DNA of 64,000 nucleotides from Pleurotus djamor (lineage: Eukaryota; Basidiomycota; Agaricomycetes; Agaricales; Pleurotaceae): the NCBI GenBank assembly GCA_029747585.1, contig JAPEVF010000103.1, positions 4,885-68,884 of the forward strand, given 5' to 3'. Made by a program: the position numbers and the translations under genes. Within the stretch, counting starts at the first letter, position 1. Each line of letters opens with the position of its first letter. The notes beneath the pieces are model-generated. The model ran no database searches. It saw only the letters and a list, made by a program, of their open reading frames with translations, and was not told the origin of the DNA. Shown piece after piece: positions 56,619 to 64,000 of the stretch.

Positions 56619-58921
56619 TCAGTCCTCCTCTGTGAACTTTTGCAGTTCTAAAAGCATTCGTGATACTTCTTGCTTGAACATACATATATCGTTGCTGTTC
56701 TTCATGATTTCTCTTACAGTCTCTTCCATGAATCGTGCGGTTTTTTCGACTTGCTCCCGATATCTAGCGCCAGAGATAATCAACTCCTGGCATCAGNAGA
56801 TAAGACAAGGAACACCNACTCAAACTGGAGGCTCTGTAATCGTGACTTGACACCCATTCCGTTGGCTAGAGCCGCAGTTCTGGCGTGGGCTAATTCCTTC
56901 TCCAGTCTTGTCGCTTCGGCACTGCTGGCGGCTGCCTCCTGTTGAGCTGCCTAGATCCAGAATTGTGGTTACCNAACAATATGCATTCAAATTATGGGTA
57001 CTCACATCCCGTAAATCATCAGCCTGTTCATTCAAACCAACGACCTTTTTCTCTAGCTCCTCCAGTTCCTGATCCATATTCTCACAGTCCGTTGACAATT
57101 GATCGAGTTCGTTGTCGATTTTGATGCGCTCACTCTCGACTTCGGCTCGCTCAGACCGCTTTAATTCTGCGATCGTACTGAGCGCGGGTTTCACAACCTT
57201 CCTAACATCCGCTCCATTGAGTAAATGAAGAGGGTTGGATGCGCCGGTATTGAGTTCGAGGGTTAAGTCGACGTCCTGGAGAGGTGTCGGAAGTGGTGGG
57301 AACAGTCCCAACTGTGAAAGAAGATTTGTATAGGCGTCTAAAGCCTCCTCTGCGGCCGCCGTTCGATTTGTGACGTTCACTTCCAAGCTCATGACGTTGC
57401 GGCGTGCCTCCTCATTCTTTTGTTTGAGGTCCTCTAGATTGCGAGACAGCGTCTCATGGTCTGTATTCATGCGGATAACTTCTTCTGGACTGAGGTTCTG
57501 GGTCTTCACGATCTCGGCGAGCCTACGCTCGTCAGCCTCGATTTGTTGTAAATGCANCTCTAAGAGGCGTTTAGAAGGCTTGAGTCAAACGCATATCAAA
57601 CGGACCGACCTCGAGAANTCAGCTCTGCCTTCTCGAAAGCTATCGTATCAATGAGCTTCTTTTTCCGTCCTTCATATTGCTGCAGGATCTTCTGGAACTT
57701 CTCGCTGTCCCCTTTGAGCAGTTCGTTCTCATTCTGGAGCTTCGAAATGGGAGCCTAGTGCCAATCGGGTGAGCCGCATTCCGCTTGCACGACAGAGTGT
57801 CCGCCACATACAGCAGATGACTCTAATCTGTGGAGCTCCATCTTCAGCTCGTTCAATCGGCTAGATTGTTCTTCCAAGTCCCTCTGTACGCGTTCATCCT
57901 TCTTCGCTAGGTGTGATTGTCAGCAGGTCTGCCACTAGCCAAACTGGTGATGCTTACTAAAGCGATCCTCTAATGCCTGCTTCGCCTCGGGGAAATCGTC
58001 TGATCCATCTAACCACACGAGATATGATTGGGCATAGTATTCGAAGGCCAGAGTACTATGGTCGCACGGCTCATCAAAGTCGTCTGGGACGTCCGCTGGG
58101 AATTGGAGCGTAGGATGGCCACTTGCTAAGTAATCCTCCCGCGCCTGAAATCTCGATGAATAGACTATGATCCAATTAAAACTGTCATACGCACTTTACA
58201 TAGCTCAACCAACCACGATAGAACCCCCAATAGAGACGGCCACGAGTGCATACTGGCCGGTGCCGCCAGCCATTTATTGTCAATCTGATGTGCATACGGG
58301 TACCGAAGTGCCTTGAGCGCGGGAACAAACTCGTCCTCGAATCGCGATCCTTGGACAAATGGGTGGTAGGGATCCAAGGTCAGCACGAGATAGTTGAAAA
58401 TAGCACGATAGTCTTTCCCCTGTATGTTGGTGAGTGTTCCCATAGATATGTCTAGGCCAGCCTTATGCAAGAAGGAGAATATGTCCTGGCGCATCTTCGA
58501 TTGATACTGTCGATCACGGAGTGGGCGAGGGTCTTTCGCTGCTTGGATGCCACTAGGCGCAGCTGCTTGGTTTCCACCTGTCCAAGTCGACATCCGTCGC
58601 GTGCTACTGCAAAGGACTCAATACGAGCGAACAAGAAGAAAGTTGGCCGACGAACTTGTGCAATGGTGTTCTCCCTGGGTTCGGTTTCATTGCGCTTTGC
58701 AGCAGGGGATTCGTATTTTGTGAGCGATACATAGACTGCCGTGAGTTGGTTTGGGGAGCAAGCATTGGTTGTGGATATGGTCCACGGAGAGCAGGTCCAG
58801 CTAAGGATGCGCGCATGTTCTGAGAGGGTTTCTTGACTGTCGAAGGGACAGGCAGATGTGAGCGTGCATTTCCGTATGGATCAGCAGCAGGCTGCATCGT
58901 TGAGCGGCGTCGAGCGTCCAT
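56619..58921 (-). CDS. NDC80: Kinetochore protein Ndc80 (HEC1)
   Basis: Microtubule-binding subunit of the outer-kinetochore NDC80 complex. The start MDARRRSTMQPAADPYGN (58921) is a basic, unstructured tail. After an intron the calponin-homology region opens with DPRPLRDRQYQSKMRQDIFS, FLHKAGLDISMGTLTNIQGK, DYRAIFNYLVLTLDPYHPFV and ALRYPYAHQIDNKWLAAPAS, the best-known block of Ndc80. Next comes SLLGVLSWLVELCKAREDYL, then a long coiled coil (DERVQRDLEEQSSRLNELKM, NDELDQLSTDCENMDQELEE, LEKKVVGLNEQADDLRD), ending with REQVEKTARFMEETVREIMK and ELQKFTEED (stop 56619). Seven or more introns. It is divergent from MOG1, about 200 bp between ATGs. The N-terminal tail length is usual for basidiomycetes. 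Confidence 0.93.
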
Positions 58922-59003
58922 GGCATTGACGAAGGGGTTGTGGTTCGGAGACAAACGAATTGACGCGACCGTGACCAGGTGACCGTGACAAACAATTCAC
59001 GAG

Positions 59004-59009
59004 CACGTG
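59004..59009. promoter_or_regulatory. CACGTG box in NDC80/MOG1 promoter
   Basis: A CACGTG E-box-like site within the near-palindrome CGAGCACGTGGCTCG in the divergent promoter. Bound by bHLH factors such as Cbf1 in yeast; no evidence beyond the match. Confidence 0.3.
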
Positions 59010-59036
59010 GCTCGCGTTTCGCTCCTATTTTGTGGG

Positions 59037-59043
59037 TGACTCA
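59037..59043. promoter_or_regulatory. TGACTCA (Gcn4/bZIP-type) site in NDC80/MOG1 promoter
   Basis: A perfect TGACTCA followed 15 bp later by GAGTGACTC on the same strand, giving two half-related copies in the roughly 200-bp divergent promoter. This matches the Gcn4/AP-1 bZIP consensus. Regulation by a fungal bZIP is inferred. Confidence 0.35.
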
Positions 59044-59120
59044 GTAGGACTCGCTGAGTGACTCGTCAGGTCCACTGGTTTCACCACAACTTGGGGCTTG
59101 AAGAAACTTTGGAGTGCACC

Positions 59121-59772
59121 ATGACAACCTCCAGTGAAAGGGATCTCTTCGGCGGCGCGATCAAGGCCATCTTGCCTTCCAGCCTTATAGATGCATCGTA
59201 AGGGTCGTTTTAACNTCANCATTCTTTCTTTTGTCTCTGATTGGTCTTGCAGCGACCTGNGACAGGTTCCCGATACTCAAGAAGTGTTCCTCTACCCANA
59301 CTCGAGTATTAGTGTCATAGTAGAAATACTCGAGCGAGTGGAGCCCACGAGCTATCAGGACGCCGCAAGGTGAAGTGTCTTCCCCTGCTCGTTTTCCCGT
59401 GCACGCCATTCATTCACGTCAATCAGATTTCATTTCGACTCCCTTGCCCACGATAACTCCTCTGAGGCCAATCAAGTTGACAGCATCACTGTCATTCCCA
59501 ACGACAGAGGCGATGATACTCCATCGGCCATCGTACTGTCTGGCTCCCAGAAAATCCCAAAATTTAATCGATCTACAGCCGACGACGTTCGCATCCTCTT
59601 AGGGCTCTTCCGTGTGGAAGCGAAGAACTCTGATGTNGTCGTCACATTCAACATCCCAATATCTTCCCAGGATGACGGTGCGGTGGGAGAAGGAGGGTAT
59701 CTGGCTGCGAAGACAGCCTTTGAGAATATGATACGGTCGTTCCGTATCAGTGATTATGGACTGTTCGCCTAG
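59121..59772 (+). CDS. MOG1: Ran guanine nucleotide release factor Mog1
   Basis: Binds Ran/Gsp1 and promotes nucleotide release during nuclear transport. The start MTTSSERDLFGGAIKAILPS (59121) contains the diagnostic RxLFGGAI...LP region. An intron then gives SSLIDASDL, RQVPDTQEVFLYP (N at one position) and SSISVIVEILERVEPTSYQD. After a second intron comes AARFHFDSLAHDNSSEANQV, ILLGLFRVEAKNSD, VVTFNIPISSQDDGAVGEG and MIRSFRISDYGLFA, stop at 59770-59772. The product is about 186 residues, typical of Mog1. Three exons; single Ns at 59215, 59261 and 59638 keep the frame. Confidence 0.9.
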
Positions 59773-60374
59773 ATGGACGCGGCCAGCCCCTGCGCCGGAC
59801 TATGTACATGTGTAAGTATGGCTAATCCAGAGCAACTATCCCATGTTATCTATTTCTGCTCCATAGGTCTAAANTTTGCCTGTTGGAATGTTGGCACTCG
59901 CCGAATGGCACATCGAGGTCAACATGTGCGATAGTATTTTGTTTCCCAATNATAGCTTTCCTTTCCCATTCGTGCCCTTCCGGCTTCTGTCATATCATCA
60001 ACCCCCAATTGTCGATCTCGGTGCGCTAGGAATAAGCCGCCCCAATGGCGATGGGTGATCCTGGGTGTACCGACGCCCATTTCCCATTGTGTGAATGTTT
60101 TCTTATTATTAGGACCATATCTCGTTTATCAATGGCGTATACGACACGCGGTCATTGACGGCCTTGAGACGTAACCATGCAAACGATAGAGCTTACTTCC
60201 AACGACGAACCGTCCCTGTATGTGATCGTTCCTCGCCGTCGGAAGCATCCGATGGAGGGGCAGTCGACTTTGGCAAAGGNNAAGTATATAATACATCGCA
60301 CCTGTCGATAAATAGTCCATGTGCATAAGGCTGTGGCAACGTCAACTCATCCATTGTGTCGNNNCTCAATCANA
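59773..60374. other. Convergent intergenic region MOG1 / MIT-domain gene
   Basis: 602 bp with a few Ns and small open frames. No coding sequence is supported. Both flanking genes end here, so it should contain two terminators. Confidence 0.4.
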
Positions 60375-61986
60375 TCANGCATNGCCGTCCAGCTCTTGTT
60401 CGGCTTCGGGTTCCTCAACGATGCGCTCTCTGATCGGGGTGCTTCCACTGGCGGCTTTAGCTTCCTTCTTCCGCTTTGCAGAATCNTTGAGCTTCTCCCA
60501 ACGTTCTCGNAACTTCGATATCATGACTTTCTATTGAAGTAGGTTGGAAGGTTAAATCTCTCTTTCTGTGCCTAAGATTATCGGGAGGAACTAACCTGCT
60601 TCTCGTTCTCTGATTTCAGGCCACGGACTTCGTCTTCAAGTTCTTTGATGCGNCNCGTGTATTGGGCTTCGCGACTTGGNGTCAGCCCCTGTATGGGCAG
60701 AGGGGGTACNTTCAAGTTNAGTGCGCTGAGGTCNATGTGGGGGCGTTGCCCAACCATGGAGGCACCCATCACACGTTGAGCCTATAGTCGCATCAAGTCA
60801 GTGCCCTGGTCATACGCTTAGTCAAAGAAGTGACGCTTACCTCTCGCCGAGCCATCACGATACTATCACGAAGCTGTTGATCCTGCTCCTTGCGCTTGTG
60901 CATATGTCGCTCAGCTGCTTCTAGTCGTTGCTGTAANCTTTCAAGCTCCTGCTTGAGCGACGCATTTTCTTTCTTATATGAAGCGACAGTGGGTTCAGAA
61001 CTCGACGATACCACGTAAAATGACTCNGAGAGATCGTCGCCTGGGTGAATAGTAATGGGCGACAGNGCTAGAANGGNGATNNNTNANACTCACCAAGNTC
61101 TAGGACGTCGTCNTCAAATTCATCAACTGGGTNTATATTTTGAGACGCGGANGCTGGAGGAGGATATGTCGTCCGACTCTTCGACAAGCCCATTCGACGC
61201 TTGAATTTTGAGACCAAGGGCTCGTCGCCATCTGTATCACTACTGAGGTTNCCGTCCCTCGATTTAGCATTTGACGTTGAGGCATTTGTATCNTTTNCAT
61301 TGGCGCCATTTAAGTCTATAGCAGCCGAGAAGGCAACTGGCTGAGACAAATTGTCGAGCATCCCTTGCATTATCGTCCAGAATTGATTGAAGGCGTCACC
61401 AGGATCTGACTGTAGTCTATGTTGAGATACCTAGACCGGGGGGACAAAGTAACGCACCCTTTGGCCTCCAAGAAGCATGAAAGACTCATCAACAGTATTC
61501 TGTAGATCATTTAGACGGACATTGGGTGGTGGGGAAGGGGCCTGCGGAGGAACATTGAGGTGAGTGCGGGCTTTGGGAGTGCTAGTTGAGGGCTGGGGGT
61601 CGGGTTTCTGACGTTCGTTGGGGTCCTTTCCATCCTCCCTCAGTTTCTGGACCTTTCTTTGAAGGTCCCGAGCAGCTTTGCTGTGCTTACTATGCAGCAT
61701 CCTTAGCGTGCGGCTGGCCTGACGTATGACGATGTCAGTATGAATTGNATGNTGTCTGGACTGAGGCCCGAACCGATTCATCNTTGCTTTGCTCTGCCGC
61801 GGCTAAGTACGCTTCTGAAGCCTTTTGATGTTCTTCTGCGGCGGGGATGAGGTATCCCTGGGCTAAATGGTCCTCGGCATTGGCAGCATGCTGGTGTGCC
61901 TACAAGAGTCTCGCTTANGTGTCTTATGNTGAGTTCAACGAAGCNAAGGCAAGTACTGCGTTCATAGGCATTTCTATCTCGGACAT
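60375..61986 (-). CDS. MIT-domain coiled-coil protein, possible Atg38/NRBF2-like
   Basis: Start MSEIEMPMNA (61986); an intron then joins AHQHAANAEDHLAQGYLIPA, AEEHQKASEAYLAAAEQSK and, after another intron, RTLRMLHSKHSKAARDLQRK with VQKLREDGKDPNERQ. This looks like an N-terminal three-helix MIT domain. Next come a Pro/Thr-rich linker (STSTPKARTHLNVPPQAPSP), LNDLQNTVDESFMLLGGQR, an acidic-polar stretch and SKFKRRMGLSKSR. A coiled coil follows (ASYKKENASLKQELE, LQQRLEAAERHMHKRKEQDQ, RIKELEDEVRGLKSENEKQ), ending RERWEKL and AKRKKEAKAASGSTPI with the stop at 60375. An N-terminal MIT plus C-terminal coiled coil is the architecture of NRBF2/Atg38, a regulator of the autophagy PI3-kinase complex; the assignment is tentative. 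Many Ns lie in the coding part, so exon ends are approximate. Confidence 0.55.
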
Positions 61987-62467
61987 GAAGATGGGAGCAG
62001 TAGCAGCAGTACGGGGCGGGTATTGTGAGGTCGGCTTGCNNTTGCATGTCGCTATATAGGGTATTNGTCTTAGGCGCCTGCGCGCTTTGGGNGTGTTGAC
62101 GANNNNNGANNCCCACNTGCGCAGAGCCAGGTAAATGTGGGACAATCAANTTCAAGCTGTATTTCCCAGCNTNGANTATGCACACGACGCTCTCCTGGGA
62201 TGCTTCNAGCTACAGTTGCGTATACTAATTACGAGTGGCGATGACCNCGGACTCAGGCGCAGCCCCTGACTGATGTAACGGTGTCACCAATGTGACTGGA
62301 CCCCAGGTCAGTGTGTCATCATTTCCTCCTTCCTCTTCTCCTCGTCGTTGTCTTCGTTCTCCTCAGTCTCCATTTCGTTCTCTGCGCTGCTCTGATTCAC
62401 CCGCGGAATCAAAGCAGGCTGCGTATTTCTTCGCCGTCTACTCTTCTTGTACATCGATCGACCCGTC
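61987..62467. other. Divergent promoter MIT-domain gene / RSP5
   Basis: About 480 bp with an N cluster at 62090-62180. An ORF-like stretch (62292-62597) overlaps the proposed RSP5 first exons in the same frame for part of its length but reads through introns. No other coding content is supported. Confidence 0.4.

Positions 62468-64000
<1,533 letters not shown>

Overview
The window is nuclear DNA from a filamentous fungus, most likely a mushroom-forming basidiomycete (Agaricomycetes). Almost every gene is cut by many short GT-AG introns of about 45-75 nt. Genes are packed with 20-800 bp between them. The proteins include fungus-specific families: Nce101, mitochondrial mL60/Mrpl31, Csm3/Swi3, Coq11, Rsp5 and TmpA-like membrane proteins. 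Scattered single 'n' bases and N-rich patches (about 27.2-27.5, 28.5-28.8, 53.4-56.5 and 60.2-62.2 kb) mark it as draft sequence. I recognise no transposon, CRISPR array, rRNA or tRNA gene.

Layout, left to right. 0.3-9.5 kb: a DHDPS-family aldolase (-), the tRNA pseudouridine-55 synthase PUS4 (-), a CoA-dependent acyltransferase-like protein (+), Mediator subunit MED16 (-) and a small unknown gene (+). 9.6-19 kb: transcription elongation factor SPT6 (-), COQ11 (+), mitochondrial adenylate kinase ADK2 (+) and the N-terminal protein methyltransferase NTM1 (-). 19.1-29.2 kb: replication-fork protein CSM3 (+), tiny NCE101 (-), the NatB subunit MDM20/NAA25 (+), RPA2 (+), a second diverged RPA2-like gene in tandem (+), an unknown membrane protein (-) and ribosome-assembly factor RLP24 (+). 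29.3-39.5 kb: the large autophagy lipid-transfer protein ATG2 (-), linker histone H1 (+) and a TACO1/YebC mitochondrial translation factor (+).

39.5-44.6 kb is the most unusual segment. It holds three consecutive same-strand genes that each encode an N-terminal NYN (PIN-like) ribonuclease domain, a low-complexity middle and a C-terminal winged-helix/LOTUS-like domain. The two intron positions are conserved in all three, so this is a tandem array of MARF1/limkain-like proteins. 45-64 kb returns to housekeeping genes: a membrane-anchored UBE2J-type E2 (+), SF3A1/Prp21 (-), mL60 (+), CMS1 (-), an ERI1-type exonuclease (+), a TmpA-like integral-membrane protein (-), NDC80 (-), MOG1 (+), a MIT-domain coiled-coil protein that may be Atg38/NRBF2-like (-), and the 5' half of the NEDD4-type ligase RSP5 (+), which runs off the window.

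The genes do not form one pathway. The organising feature is head-to-head pairing: twelve divergent pairs, most with 46-240 bp between start codons, alternating with tightly spaced convergent pairs. Themes that recur are RNA metabolism (PUS4, SPT6, MED16, SF3A1, ERI1, NYN trio, RLP24, CMS1), replication and chromosome segregation (CSM3, two RPA2-type proteins, H1, NDC80) and membrane or ubiquitin trafficking (ATG2, UBE2J, RSP5). Start sites and introns were worked out by eye from frame continuity and GT-AG boundaries. Protein lengths given as exact are those where the exons sum to a whole reading frame.
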